The notes below the pieces were generated by a model. The model worked only from the letters and a program-made list of their open reading frames with translations. It made no database searches and was not told the DNA's origin. DNA of 64,000 nt from DASVEE01 sp036380735 (lineage in GTDB: Bacteria; Acidobacteriota; Thermoanaerobaculia; Gp7-AA8): positions 1-64,000 of the forward strand of contig DASVEE010000044.1 in assembly GCA_036380735.1 (NCBI GenBank). Direction: 5' to 3'. Position 1 is the first letter of the stretch; each line of letters starts with the position of its first letter. This document shows positions 18,900-27,562 of this stretch, in pieces. The translations under genes and the position numbers were made by a program.

Positions 18900-20084
18900 T
18901 CACACGGCCGTCGTCGTCACCCCCGCCCGTTCCCGATCCGGCAGTTCGCTGCTGCGCAGGCGCCGGACCGTGTCGCGGAAGATTTCCGAGATCGCCTGCA
19001 GGCCGTCGGTGCCGTAGTCGTAGTTGCCGTCAGCGTAGGGGGCGGCACTGCGCACCAGCGACGGCTCGAACGTCGAGCCCTCTTCCCACTCGTTGAGCGT
19101 CGAGAGGATGATCCACTTCTCGTTGTAGATGTGCTCGCCGTCGGTCTCCATGCGTGATTCGGAGAACACGACCGGGGTGAACGACGCGGCGGTATTGAGG
19201 ATCTGCCGCAACTGCTGCGGCGTGCGCGCCGTGACGCGGCCTTGATTGGCGAGGCCGCGGCCCTCGACGAGTGACTCGAACAGGTCGCGGTCGAAGTGCG
19301 GCATCGTCCCGCTGAAGTGGATCTTTCCGAATCGCGCGGCGACGGCAGTCTGCGCGCGGAGGTTCGACGCCAGTTGCGACGCCGACTGGCTTGCATCCCA
19401 CTCGACGTTCGAGCGGTCGCAGCCGCCGCACGTGTCCCACGGCAGACCGCAGGCGTGGTTGTAGACGCCGTCGATCGCGTTCATCACCTGCACCGCTCCC
19501 GGCACGTTCGCGCCGGCGAGGCCGCAGATGTGCTCCGTCAGGATGATGAACGGATTGCCAACGACCGGCGTGAGTGCCTGCCGGATCGCGGCGATCATGT
19601 TGAGGAAATCGCCGTAGTTGTTCACGTACTGGTTGCCCCAGAAGATGACGACCGGCCGGAGGTTGCCGGCGCGATCCTTGATGCGGCCGTACTTGGCGTT
19701 CCGCATCTCCGTTCCCCAGGCGATGACCTCGTTCTGGATCTTCGTGCGCGTGGCCGGAAAGCCTTCCAGTCCTGCCATGTGCACGAGCTTCACGCGCCCG
19801 AGGTTCGTCGCACGCCAGAGGGAGGTGCGGAAGTTCGCCAGCGGGTTGTCGCCGACCGGCTGGTAGTAGCCGCTGAGGAAATCGACGTTGAACTGATTGC
19901 ACCACGCGGCGACCTGCTCGCCGTACGCCTGGGTCTTCCGGTCGATCAGGCCGCCGCCGAACGCCGGCTGGCGCCGTGTCCAGTTCGGGCGCACGCCTCC
20001 GCGCGTCCAGGAGTACGTGGTGAGAATGACGTTGTACTTCGTGTGAACGGTGACGAATTCGCCTGGTACAGGGATGCTGCTCAT
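18900..20084 (-). CDS. WbsX/GH99-like glycan-active protein
   Basis: The 394-residue protein contains YNVILTTYSWTRGG at the N-terminus, PVVIFWGNQYVNNYGDF in the middle and ILSTLNEWEEGSTFEPS near the end. The last resembles the NEW(A/E)EG(T/S)xxEP signature of WbsX-like and GH99/GH71-type proteins, which fold as TIM barrels and act on polysaccharides. I judge this from motif shape only. Cys residues cluster around CGLPWDTCGGCDRS. No signal peptide is present, so an intracellular role, or a non-classical export, must be assumed. AGGAG lies seven bases before ATG 20084. It is divergent from the YfhO-like gene. Confidence 0.6.
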   Translation of the reverse strand: MSSIPVPGEFVTVHTKYNVILTTYSWTRGGVRPNWTRRQPAFGGGLIDRKTQAYGEQVAAWCNQFNVDFLSGYYQPVGDNPLANFRTSLWRATNLGRVKLVHMAGLEGFPATRTKIQNEVIAWGTEMRNAKYGRIKDRAGNLRPVVIFWGNQYVNNYGDFLNMIAAIRQALTPVVGNPFIILTEHICGLAGANVPGAVQVMNAIDGVYNHACGLPWDTCGGCDRSNVEWDASQSASQLASNLRAQTAVAARFGKIHFSGTMPHFDRDLFESLVEGRGLANQGRVTARTPQQLRQILNTAASFTPVVFSESRMETDGEHIYNEKWIILSTLNEWEEGSTFEPSLVRSAAPYADGNYDYGTDGLQAISEIFRDTVRRLRSSELPDRERAGVTTTAV

Positions 20085-20107
20085 CTGACTTCTCCTTTCG
20101 AGAGGTC

Positions 20108-22591
20108 ATGACGCGATCCCGGGAAAATTTCAGAGGAGTGACAAAAAACTTCCAGGAGCCGGATTCGGACGGATCGGACGAATGGAACGTACATGACCAC
20201 AACGTGGCGTTCCTGCTTTACATCCTGACCGCGGGGGCACTCTCCACCCTGTGGAGACGCTTCGTCCAGAAGCTGCCGCTGGCCATCGCCTTCGTGCTGA
20301 TCCTCCTGCCGCTCTGCTTCACCGGACGGGCGCTCCTCGGCGGACGCGTCTACGCGCCGGTCGACATGCCGTACACCACGGAGCCGCTGTCGGACTACTC
20401 CCGCGACTACGGCCTCGGCGAGAAGCCGCACAACGGGATGCTCTCCGATCTGCACGCGCAGATCATTCCGTGGCGGCAAGCGGTACGCGCCGCCTACGCG
20501 CAGGGCGAGTGGCCCCTCTGGAACCCCTACCTCCTCGGCGGCTCCATCCTCGCGGCGAACGCGCAGTCGGCTCCTTACGATCCGTTCAACCTCCTCGCGC
20601 TGCTCCTCCCGATGGCGACGAGCCTCACGTATGCCGCGTGCATGACGTTCTTCCTGGCCGGGTTCTTCACGTACGCCTTCGCACGCTCGCATGGGCTGCG
20701 CGAGCTGCCGTCGCTGGTGGCCGCCGCGGGCTTCATGTTCTGCGGCACCATGGCCTTCGGCATCGGCTGGCCGCTCGCGCGAGCCTGGGCCTTCCTTCCG
20801 CTGGTGCTGGTCGGCGTACGGTTCGTGGTCACCCAGGCCACGCTGCGTAGCGGCGTGGTGCTGTGCAGCGGGTTCGTGCTGCTGATCTTCGCCGGGCACC
20901 CGGAAACGGTTCTGCACGTGGTGGCGGTGGGGGCGGTGTATGGGGCCGTGCAGTGGGTGGCGGGGTTGCGCGATGGGACGAATGGGACCAAGAGGACAAA
21001 TGGGGCCTACGGGTTCTACGTGCGCCCGATCGCGTTGGCGGTGGCAGCCGGTGTCGTGGCGCTGGCGCTGACTGCCATCCACCTGCTTCCCTTCCGGGAA
21101 GCCATCAAAGAAACCGACCAGCTTCCCTACCGGCAGCTGCGCGCGGCGCAGCCGCTGCCGTACGACGCGTCGTTCACCCGGCACCGCGCGATCCACGCGC
21201 TGCTGCCGGCGTACGGCGGGCAGGATTGGCGGGACGACTTCACGCAGCTCTCGGCGCCGCCTTCGGCGAGCGCCGGCAGCATCGTGCTGGCGCTGGCGCT
21301 CGCCGCGCTGGTGCTGGCGCCGCGGCGGCTGACGTGGTTCTTCGCGGCGCTCGCGGGGTTCGCGTTCATCGCGGCGTGCGACGCGCCACCCGTCGCGCAG
21401 TGGCTGCACGCGCTGCCGCTGTTCGACATCGCCCTCAACGACCGCTTCGTCTTCGTCGCCACGTTCTCGCTGTCGATGCTGGCCGCGATCGCGCTCGACG
21501 CGCGACCGCGCGCCGCTGGTGCGGTGGCCGTACTGGTTTGCGCGGTGGGGCTCGCGTGGCTGACGTGGAAGATGTGGGCGCCGCAGCGTGCGGCCGGCGT
21601 CGACCTTGAACTCATGTGGCTCGTCACGGTGGCGGAGTTGCTGCCGCTGCTCATCGTGGCCGGGCTGTTCGTCGTGCGTCCTCGCCACGCGCTGCTGGCG
21701 ATCTTCGCGCTGGTTCTCCTGCAGCGCGCGGTCGTCGACGGCACGATGTATCCGGCGTTCCCGCGCAAGGCGTTCTACCCACGCGTGCCGCTCATTCGCG
21801 CGATGCAGAACCTAGGCGACGCGCCGTATCGCGTCGTGGGGAAAGACTTCTGCCTCATCCCCGACGCCGCGGCGATGTACGGGCTCGAGGACGCCCGCGG
21901 CTACGAGGCCATGACGTTCGCACGCCTCGTCGAGACCTACGGCCTCTGGTCTATGCCGCAGCACGTCTGGTTCAACCGCGTCGACCAGCTCTCGCGGCCG
22001 TTCATCTCCTTCCTCAACATCCGCTACGCCGTCGCCTCCAGCGAGACGCCGGTGCCCGACGGCTGGCGGCTCGTGCAGACCGACCGGAAGAGCAGCGTCT
22101 TCGAGAACCAGCGCGTGCTGCCGCGCGCGTTCGTGCCGCGCCACGTGCGCTACCGCAACGAGAACAGCGACGTGCTGCGCGAGATGGCCGACGCCACCGA
22201 CTTTGCGGACATGGGCTGGATCTACACGAAGCACTACGGACCGCACGAGATCAAGAACGGCCCCGGCACCGTGACGGTGCGCCGCGACGGCCTCGCCTTC
22301 GACCTCGACGCGCGCATGGAGCGCGACGGTTGGGTCGTGATCTCCGAGACGGCGTGGAAAGGATGGCGCGCCTACATCGACGGCAACCGCGCCCCGATCC
22401 TCTACGCCAACCACGCCTTCCTCGGCGTGCACGTGCCGAAAGGCAATCACCGCGTGCGGCTGGTTTACCGGCCGCAGTCGTTCGTCACCGGGCAGGCCGT
22501 TTCTGTGGTGACGCTGGCGCTCTGCGTCGCGGTGTTCGTGTGGCGCAGGATAGGACCTATAGGACAGATAGGATGGCGGAGAATCCCCTGA
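20108..22591 (+). CDS. YfhO-like polytopic membrane protein
   Basis: The 827-residue protein has about a dozen hydrophobic segments and then a C-terminal soluble domain (from about 590). VYAPVDMPYTTEPLSDYS, PLWNPYLLGGSILAANAQSAPYDPFNLL and the late WVVISETAWKGWRAYIDG fit the YfhO family, membrane glycosyltransferase-like proteins that modify wall polymers in some bacteria. The extracellular-type loop near residue 288-303 (DGTNGTKRTNGAYG) and the last 13 residues (RRIGPIGQIGWRR) come from 9-bp arrays. The start is uncertain, because a degraded array (GGACGGATCGGACGAATGGAAC, 20169 onward) lies near the N-terminus; GTG 20204 is an alternative. Confidence 0.75.
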   Translation: MTRSRENFRGVTKNFQEPDSDGSDEWNVHDHNVAFLLYILTAGALSTLWRRFVQKLPLAIAFVLILLPLCFTGRALLGGRVYAPVDMPYTTEPLSDYSRDYGLGEKPHNGMLSDLHAQIIPWRQAVRAAYAQGEWPLWNPYLLGGSILAANAQSAPYDPFNLLALLLPMATSLTYAACMTFFLAGFFTYAFARSHGLRELPSLVAAAGFMFCGTMAFGIGWPLARAWAFLPLVLVGVRFVVTQATLRSGVVLCSGFVLLIFAGHPETVLHVVAVGAVYGAVQWVAGLRDGTNGTKRTNGAYGFYVRPIALAVAAGVVALALTAIHLLPFREAIKETDQLPYRQLRAAQPLPYDASFTRHRAIHALLPAYGGQDWRDDFTQLSAPPSASAGSIVLALALAALVLAPRRLTWFFAALAGFAFIAACDAPPVAQWLHALPLFDIALNDRFVFVATFSLSMLAAIALDARPRAAGAVAVLVCAVGLAWLTWKMWAPQRAAGVDLELMWLVTVAELLPLLIVAGLFVVRPRHALLAIFALVLLQRAVVDGTMYPAFPRKAFYPRVPLIRAMQNLGDAPYRVVGKDFCLIPDAAAMYGLEDARGYEAMTFARLVETYGLWSMPQHVWFNRVDQLSRPFISFLNIRYAVASSETPVPDGWRLVQTDRKSSVFENQRVLPRAFVPRHVRYRNENSDVLREMADATDFADMGWIYTKHYGPHEIKNGPGTVTVRRDGLAFDLDARMERDGWVVISETAWKGWRAYIDGNRAPILYANHAFLGVHVPKGNHRVRLVYRPQSFVTGQAVSVVTLALCVAVFVWRRIGPIGQIGWRRIP
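20972..21009. repeat. 9-bp-unit array G inside the YfhO-like coding sequence
   Basis: Units GGGACGAAT, GGGACCAAG and AGGACAAAT encode the loop DGTNGTKRTNG. It keeps the reading frame because the unit length is nine bases. Confidence 0.8.
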
Positions 22592-22608
22592 ATCCTATTC
22601 GTCCTATT
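22548..22608. repeat. 9-bp-unit array H at the end of the YfhO-like gene
   Basis: Units AGGATAGGACCTAT, AGGACAGAT and AGGATGGCG encode the C-terminus of the membrane protein and are followed after its stop by inverted units (AATCCTATTCGTCCTATT). The hairpin thus straddles the stop codon and also overlaps the end of the convergent cutA gene. Confidence 0.8.
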
Positions 22609-22921
22609 TCGCCGTCGATTCCACCAGCCACGCCCCATACGCTTCGGACGTGCCCGCGATCCCCATGACCACGAACTCCGGCACCTCGTACGGATGCCGT
22701 GCGAACAGCTCCCGGCGTAGCTCGTCGACGCGCGCGTCGACGGTCTTGATCACCAGCAGTCGCTCCGCGTCCTCCGTGACCTTCCCTTCCCACCGGTAGA
22801 TCGACGCGATCTTCTCGACGATGTTGACGCACGCAGCGACGCGCAGCTCGACGAGTTCGCGCGCGAGGCCGCGCGCGTCATAGTCCGCGCCGACGGTGGT
22901 GAGGACGACGACCGGCGTCAA
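22604..22921 (-). CDS. cutA: CutA1 divalent-cation tolerance protein
   Basis: The 105-residue product has the CutA1 layout: VVLTTVGADYDARGLARELV, AACVNIVEKIASIYRWEGK, LLVIKT and HPYEVPEFVVM. CutA1 forms a trimer of ferredoxin-like subunits linked to copper tolerance and protein interactions. The start is taken as TTG 22921, which overlaps the upstream stop as TTGA; the longer frame to 23137 has no family character. Translational coupling with the secreted-protein gene upstream is likely. Confidence 0.9.
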   Translation of the reverse strand: MTPVVVLTTVGADYDARGLARELVELRVAACVNIVEKIASIYRWEGKVTEDAERLLVIKTVDARVDELRRELFARHPYEVPEFVVMGIAGTSEAYGAWLVESTAK

Positions 22922-23490
22922 TCGATGCTCGCGATGCGCTGCGCCACGTCGCGCGCCACCGCTTTCGCGGCGCGGCGACTCTGCGCCCATTGCGCCCACG
23001 GCAACGACACCCAGCCCCACGCGCGCGGTCCGCCGAGGGACACGCCCGTCGGTGCGATGGTGCTGCTGCGCTCCGCGAGGTCGTACGTTTCGATCAGCTC
23101 CAGCGTCTCGCCGTCGTAGATGTTCAGCTCCACCCACATCTTCGAGGCCACGACGCCCAGGTCGACGCCGCCGTGACGGCCGGCGACGCCGATGCCGGCG
23201 TAGTGCTCGGCGCTCGATTCACCGGCGGTGATCTCGACGTAATACATCGCGTCGCCGTCGCCGCGCTCGCGCAGCTCGTCGATCGTGTCGCGCATGTTGA
23301 CCGGAACGAAGCCGGCGTTGCGCAGCTCCCCGTGCAGATACTTGCGGACGGAGTCGTGCACGTAGCGGTCGCCGTCGAAGTCCGCGGGAAGCAGGATGCC
23401 GACGCGATTCTCCCGGCCGCGCGATGTGTCGAATGCGAACGCCGCCGCCGGGATCAGAAGAAGGGAAATGGCGATGAGGAGTCGTCGCAT
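22918..23490 (-). CDS. Secreted hypothetical protein
   Basis: The protein (190 residues) begins with a signal peptide (MRRLLIAISLLLIPAAAFA). The mature part includes RVGILLPADFDGDRYVHDSVRKYL, MYYVEITAGESSAEHYAGIG and KMWVELNIYDGETLELIETYDL, an alpha/beta pattern seen in several periplasmic lipoprotein-associated domains. I do not recognise the family. Start ATG 23490 follows GGGGG; TTG 23511 is an alternative. Its stop overlaps the cutA start. Confidence 0.7.
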   Translation of the reverse strand: MRRLLIAISLLLIPAAAFAFDTSRGRENRVGILLPADFDGDRYVHDSVRKYLHGELRNAGFVPVNMRDTIDELRERGDGDAMYYVEITAGESSAEHYAGIGVAGRHGGVDLGVVASKMWVELNIYDGETLELIETYDLAERSSTIAPTGVSLGGPRAWGWVSLPWAQWAQSRRAAKAVARDVAQRIASID

Positions 23491-23526
23491 GGCCCCCAAT
23501 ATAGCTCTCAATTACAATCGGGGCTC

Positions 23527-24444
23527 GTGGTCAAGCGCACACTCCTGTTTCTTCTCGCCGCTGTGGCCGCCTGGCTTCTCTGGGAAGTGGTGACATTTCC
23601 CGACGTTGAGAAGCTCGTCGACGAGCCCCCGAAGACCACCGCGTTCATGGAGCGCCGCCGCGAAGAGCTCCGCGACGCCGGTAAGGACGACACCATCCGC
23701 TACCGCTGGGTGCCGTACGGACGCATCTCCCCGAATCTCCGCCGCGCGGTGCTGGTAGCCGAGGACAACGCGTTCTACGAGCACGAAGGCGTCGACACCA
23801 AAGCGGTGAAGGAAGCGTTCGAGCGCAACTGGAAGCGCGGCAGGATCACGCACGGTGGCTCCACCATCACGCAGCAGCTCGCGAAGAACCTCTACCTCTC
23901 GCCGTCGCGCAATCCGCTGCGCAAGGTGAAGGAGTACTTCATCGCCCGTTCGCTCGAAAAGAATCTGTCGAAGAAGCGCATCCTCGAGATCTACCTCAAC
24001 GTCGTGGAGATGGGAGAGCGCGTGTACGGCGCGGAGGCGGCGGCGCAGTTCTACTTCGACAAGTCCGCCGCGTCTCTGTCCCAGTCGCAGGCGGCGCTGC
24101 TCGCCGGCTGCTTGCCGAACCCGCGCATCATGAGCCCGGCCAAACCGAACAAGCGGCTGCGCGCGCGGCAGCGCATGATCCTCTCCCGCATGCGCCGCTG
24201 GGGCTACACGCTCGAGAAGGAAGTGCTGACGGAGAAGAAACCGGCGGCGGAGAAGCCGGAGGAGACGGCACCCGCGACCGAGACGCCGGAGCCGGTGCCG
24301 ACCGACACCGATCTCGCGCCGCCGACGGAGACCACGGAGACGGTCGAAACGACGGAAACGACCGCCCCGACTGAAACCATCGAGCCCACGGATACGAATC
24401 AATCAACGGAGACCGCACCACCGGCACCACCGCCGCAGCAGTAA
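23527..24444 (+). CDS. mtgA: Monofunctional peptidoglycan transglycosylase (MtgA-like)
   Basis: A single N-terminal membrane helix is followed by a GT51 domain, which polymerises lipid II into glycan strands. The motifs are EDNAFYEHEGVD (catalytic Glu), GGSTITQQLAKNL, RKVKEYFIARSLEK and RILEIYLNVVEMG, in the usual order. There is no transpeptidase domain. The last 80 residues form a Thr/Glu/Pro-rich tail (TETTETVETTETTAPTE), probably unstructured and unusual for this family. Start GTG 23527 gives the protein (305 residues) a typical N-terminus. Confidence 0.92.
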   Translation: MVKRTLLFLLAAVAAWLLWEVVTFPDVEKLVDEPPKTTAFMERRREELRDAGKDDTIRYRWVPYGRISPNLRRAVLVAEDNAFYEHEGVDTKAVKEAFERNWKRGRITHGGSTITQQLAKNLYLSPSRNPLRKVKEYFIARSLEKNLSKKRILEIYLNVVEMGERVYGAEAAAQFYFDKSAASLSQSQAALLAGCLPNPRIMSPAKPNKRLRARQRMILSRMRRWGYTLEKEVLTEKKPAAEKPEETAPATETPEPVPTDTDLAPPTETTETVETTETTAPTETIEPTDTNQSTETAPPAPPPQQ

Positions 24445-24459
24445 CGAAAGGAAACGCAC

Positions 24460-24840
24460 ATGCAGCAGCACGTGAAGATCGTCGGCGCCCTGTTCATCAT
24501 CTTCGGAATCCTCTACGGCATTGGCGCCGTGGTGGTGTTCGTCACGGGTGGCGCGATCATGGGCATCGGCGGCACCCAGGCGCCCACCGAGGAAGAGCGC
24601 GCCGGCCTGATGCTCGGCGGCGGTTGCGTCACAGCGATCGGCATCGCCATCGCCGTCCTCGCCCTGCCCAACATCATCGTCGGCTGGGGCCTGCTGAAGT
24701 TCCGCGAGTGGGCGCGCGTCTTCGGAATCGTGCTGGCCATTTTGCACCTGCCCGGCCTCGGACCCGGCACGCTGCTGGGGATCTACGCGCTGGTGATTCT
24801 CTTCAATGAGCAAACGAAGCCGCTGTTCATCAGGCGGTGA
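24460..24840 (+). CDS. Small polytopic membrane protein
   Basis: The 126-residue protein has three or four hydrophobic segments (residues 7-30, 50-75, 86-115) and a short polar loop containing APTEEERAG. No catalytic motif is visible. It lies 15 bases after the transglycosylase gene with GAAAGGAAA ahead of its ATG and is likely co-transcribed. The family is not recognised with confidence. Confidence 0.7.
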   Translation: MQQHVKIVGALFIIFGILYGIGAVVVFVTGGAIMGIGGTQAPTEEERAGLMLGGGCVTAIGIAIAVLALPNIIVGWGLLKFREWARVFGIVLAILHLPGLGPGTLLGIYALVILFNEQTKPLFIRR

Positions 24841-24915
24841 TGGGGCGAATGGGACCCCTAGGTGAATAGTTTCGGGGTCCCATTCAACGTTCTGCGTTCT
24901 GCGCTCTGCGTTCGC
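24841..24915. repeat. 9-bp-unit array I and AACGCAG-type repeat
   Basis: GGGGCGAATGGGACCCCTA and the inverse GGGGTCCCATTCAACG form a hairpin, followed at 24886-24915 by the word TTCTGCG in tandem. The two convergent neighbours end on either side, so this may be a bidirectional terminator. Confidence 0.7.
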
Positions 24916-24966
24916 CGTTCCCCGTCAGATCCCTCGCCACGCTCGGGATGACCGCGCACTGCGCGC

Positions 24967-25812
24967 TCACTTCCCCACAATGAACACCGGCACCGGGCCG
25001 CCGTTCACCACGATGTCCTCCGCGTCGTCGCCATCGGCGAACATCGTCGTGGAGTGACCGCCGTCGAACAACATCGCGTCGCGGCACGCCAGTCCGCCCT
25101 GATCCTCGGCGATGCGTGCGACGCGCGCGATCTCCGTCGTCGTGAACTTGCGGTCCTGCGGCGTGGCGAAGAACAACAGGTCGCGGTCCCACTGGATGCA
25201 GACGCCGGCGCGCGCCGCCTTGTAGCCGCGGTTCACCTTCGCTGTGTGGCCGCGGATGACGAGGCGCGGTCCTGCCTGCACCGCCATGTGAGCGCGCTTA
25301 CGGAAATCTTCCCAGCTCGGAGGCAAGATGATGTAGGGCGTTCCGCGATCGGTCACCAGAAAGATCGACTGCCAGCCCGTCGTGCTGATCCTGTTCGTGA
25401 TCGCGCCCGACTTGACGATCAGACCGAGGGGAGTGCGCGCTTTGTCGAAGAAGTTGGTGTTGATCACGAATGTGGAGCCGTTGTCACGCGCCACGTTGCG
25501 CGCGTTCGAGCCGCGCACCACCACCGTGTCCAGCTTCACCTTGCGCGGATCCACGCGCACCACGTGCACGTCGAGATCTTCCAGATCGTCGATGCAGCGG
25601 ATCTCGCGATGCTCCATGCCGTCACGAATGGGCTCCCATTTAATGGGGCATGGTTTCTTTGGTGGAGTCTTCGATGCGGTAGTCTTCGATGCGGTAGTCT
25701 TCGATGCAGTCGCCGGTGCAGACGTCTGCGCGTGCGCGGCGAGCGTGATCGACATCACGAAGAGGGCGAAGGAAAGCAGGGTTGCGTGTCTCACGTCGAA
25801 TGCGTTTGGCAA
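24967..25812 (-). CDS. Phosphodiester glycosidase (NAGPA)-like secreted protein
   Basis: The 281-residue protein has a signal peptide and a domain of the NAGPA/DUF2233 kind. Motifs are STFVINTNFFDK, AVQAGPRLVIRG, AGVCIQWDRDLLFFAT and AMLFDGGHSTTMFAD, in the order usual for this family of phosphodiester glycosidases. The exact substrate in bacteria is unknown, but glycan processing in the envelope is likely. A short SKTTASKTTASKT stretch after the signal peptide is encoded by three near-identical 15-base repeats (TTCGATGCGGTAGTC on the plus strand, 25668-25705). Confidence 0.8.
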   Translation of the reverse strand: MPNAFDVRHATLLSFALFVMSITLAAHAQTSAPATASKTTASKTTASKTPPKKPCPIKWEPIRDGMEHREIRCIDDLEDLDVHVVRVDPRKVKLDTVVVRGSNARNVARDNGSTFVINTNFFDKARTPLGLIVKSGAITNRISTTGWQSIFLVTDRGTPYIILPPSWEDFRKRAHMAVQAGPRLVIRGHTAKVNRGYKAARAGVCIQWDRDLLFFATPQDRKFTTTEIARVARIAEDQGGLACRDAMLFDGGHSTTMFADGDDAEDIVVNGGPVPVFIVGK

Positions 25813-25995
25813 TCGGTATGCCGCGCTTTCCGAAAGTGTCGTTTCACACGGTTACATCAGGCGTAAAAGCGCACCGTCCTCCGAAGGAGTCAGTCTTATC
25901 CGTATCATGTCCGTAACTCAATTTCGTTCCGCATCAGCAACTTGTCTCACTCGGCATTCGAGGTGGTCCGCGTTTTGCCCATTGCGAGCAGCCGT

Positions 25996-26796
25996 ATGAA
26001 GTCCGACGACAGTCATCGACGCAGCAAACGGAAGCACGCAGCAGATTTCCGCATCATTTGTGATTGCCAGCACGAAGCGAAGCGGAAGGCGAGCCGGTGG
26101 CGCCGCGTACTCACCGCCGCCTCGCGCGGAGTCGCCGTTCTCCTCGGCGTTCCTCTCGCCTTCGGAGCCCTCGGCATCCCCTCCGATGCCACGAGCCTCA
26201 ACTTCCTCAGCGACGCGAAGATCGCGCGCGCCGTCTCCGTCATGGAAGATCGCTCGCTCCCCATCTTCACGTCCAAAAAAACGCGCGAAGAGTTCTTCGC
26301 CTCCGCGCCGGTCGCACGCGTGTTCAACCTCGAGGTGGCGAAGGAAGAGTTCTTCCGCACGCAGATCCCCTACGGCACGATCATCTACCGCGAAGCCCAG
26401 CGCCACGGACTCGATCCCGCGCTCGTCGCCGCCGTCGTCGCCACCGAGTCCGACTTCCGCCCCCGCCTCGTCTCCAACAAGAGCGCGCAGGGCCTGATGC
26501 AGATCATCCCCAGCACGGCCTCCCTTCTCGGCGTCAGCGATCCGTTCGATCCCGAGGAGAACATCGCGGCGGGCACCAAGTACCTCCGCTATCTCTTCGA
26601 TCGCTTCGATGACCAGAACCTCGCGCTGGCCGCGTACAACGCCGGTGAAGGCAACGTGAGCCGCCATGGTGGCGTGCCGCCGTTCCCCGAGACGCAGAAC
26701 TACCTCCGCCGCGTCAGCGCGCGCACCCACCACTACCGCGAGCGCGTCCGCCGCTCCTACGTGGCCGGCATGCGCATCCGCACCGACGTCCACTGA
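25996..26796 (+). CDS. Lytic transglycosylase (SLT domain)
   Basis: The product of 266 residues has one N-terminal hydrophobic segment (VAVLLGVPLAFGALGIP) and a C-terminal SLT domain that cleaves peptidoglycan glycan strands. Key words are VVATESDFRPRLVSNKSAQGLMQIIPSTA (split here as ATESDFRP, where the Glu is catalytic, and SAQGLMQIIPSTA), AAGTKYLRYLF and ALAAYNAGEGNV. I placed the start at ATG 25996 because the TTG frame upstream has no family character. A strong hairpin follows at 26819-26858. Confidence 0.88.
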   Translation: MKSDDSHRRSKRKHAADFRIICDCQHEAKRKASRWRRVLTAASRGVAVLLGVPLAFGALGIPSDATSLNFLSDAKIARAVSVMEDRSLPIFTSKKTREEFFASAPVARVFNLEVAKEEFFRTQIPYGTIIYREAQRHGLDPALVAAVVATESDFRPRLVSNKSAQGLMQIIPSTASLLGVSDPFDPEENIAAGTKYLRYLFDRFDDQNLALAAYNAGEGNVSRHGGVPPFPETQNYLRRVSARTHHYRERVRRSYVAGMRIRTDVH

Positions 26797-26818
26797 ACCC
26801 GATCGAACGAATACGACA

Positions 26819-26858
26819 GAAGGGACCTACGGGACTGCGCGGTCCGGTAGGTCCCTTC
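26819..26858 (+). terminator. Array-derived hairpin after the transglycosylase gene
   Basis: Arms GAAGGGACCTACGGGAC and GGTCCGGTAGGTCCCTTC enclose a short loop. The arms contain the 9-bp unit core GGGACCTA, which suggests a repeat element turned into a terminator. Confidence 0.75.
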
Positions 26859-26938
26859 GCCATTTGCGGCGATGTCTCCGCCGTCGCATCGCGCCGATTC
26901 GTCACATTCCCTTCACCGCTTCGCGTAAAATCGGAATC

Positions 26939-27562
26939 ATGCAGGGGAAAGAGCGCCGCGAGTTCCAGCGTCTCCACCTCGTTCCTCCCGTCTCCGCCAC
27001 CCTCGGCGCCACCGGCGTCACCATCGTGGAGATCGGCGTCCTCGGCGCCGGCATCGCGCACGACGCCTCCCTCGCCAAAACGTACGACGACCTGCGCTTC
27101 GCCTACAACGGCGACACCATCGCCCTCAAGTGCGAGGTCGTGCGCACCACCGAGGACGAAGGGCGCATGCACTCGGGCCTCCGCTTCCTCGCCGCGATCG
27201 GCGAGTCGGGAGACCGCCTCCGCGCAATGCTCGCGCAGCTCGTGATCGCCGAATTCGCCACGCGACGTCCCAACGCGGAGAACACCTTCAACGCCACCAC
27301 CATCGACGGCGACAAGACCGTGCGCGGTGTCGACGCGCAGTTCCTCTGCTACCGCCTCGAGCACGGCGTCTGGACGCGCCGCCGCATCTTCCTGCCGGAA
27401 CAGCCGGCCGTCGGCTTCACCGTTGCGCGCACCGAGGACAGCGAAGAGATCCAGCGGCTCTGCCAGGTGTACCAGGCGTCGGACGAGGAAGGGCGCCGCC
27501 TCATCCGCCTCTTCGCGGAGCTCAGCGTCAGCGACGTGCTGGAGATTCCGCCTCGCGCGTGA
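26939..27562 (+). CDS. PilZ-type protein (paralogue 1)
   Basis: The 207-residue product begins KERREFQRLHLVPP, and VEIGVLGAG takes the place of the (D/N)xSxxG motif. This matches the outline of PilZ domains, which bind cyclic di-GMP, though the Ser-rich motif is altered. The C-terminus includes YQASDEEGRRLIRLFAELSV. A paralogue at 29549-30208 has nearly the same ends, with IGVAGA in place of IGVLGA. The pair flanks a histidine kinase. The gene overlaps the convergent kinase by 35 bases. Confidence 0.7.
   Translation: MQGKERREFQRLHLVPPVSATLGATGVTIVEIGVLGAGIAHDASLAKTYDDLRFAYNGDTIALKCEVVRTTEDEGRMHSGLRFLAAIGESGDRLRAMLAQLVIAEFATRRPNAENTFNATTIDGDKTVRGVDAQFLCYRLEHGVWTRRRIFLPEQPAVGFTVARTEDSEEIQRLCQVYQASDEEGRRLIRLFAELSVSDVLEIPPRA

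Noticed and set aside
20169..20190. 9-bp array at the YfhO-like N-terminus
   Set aside because: Only a degraded unit or two are visible. It is used as a reason to doubt the start codon, not as a separate feature.
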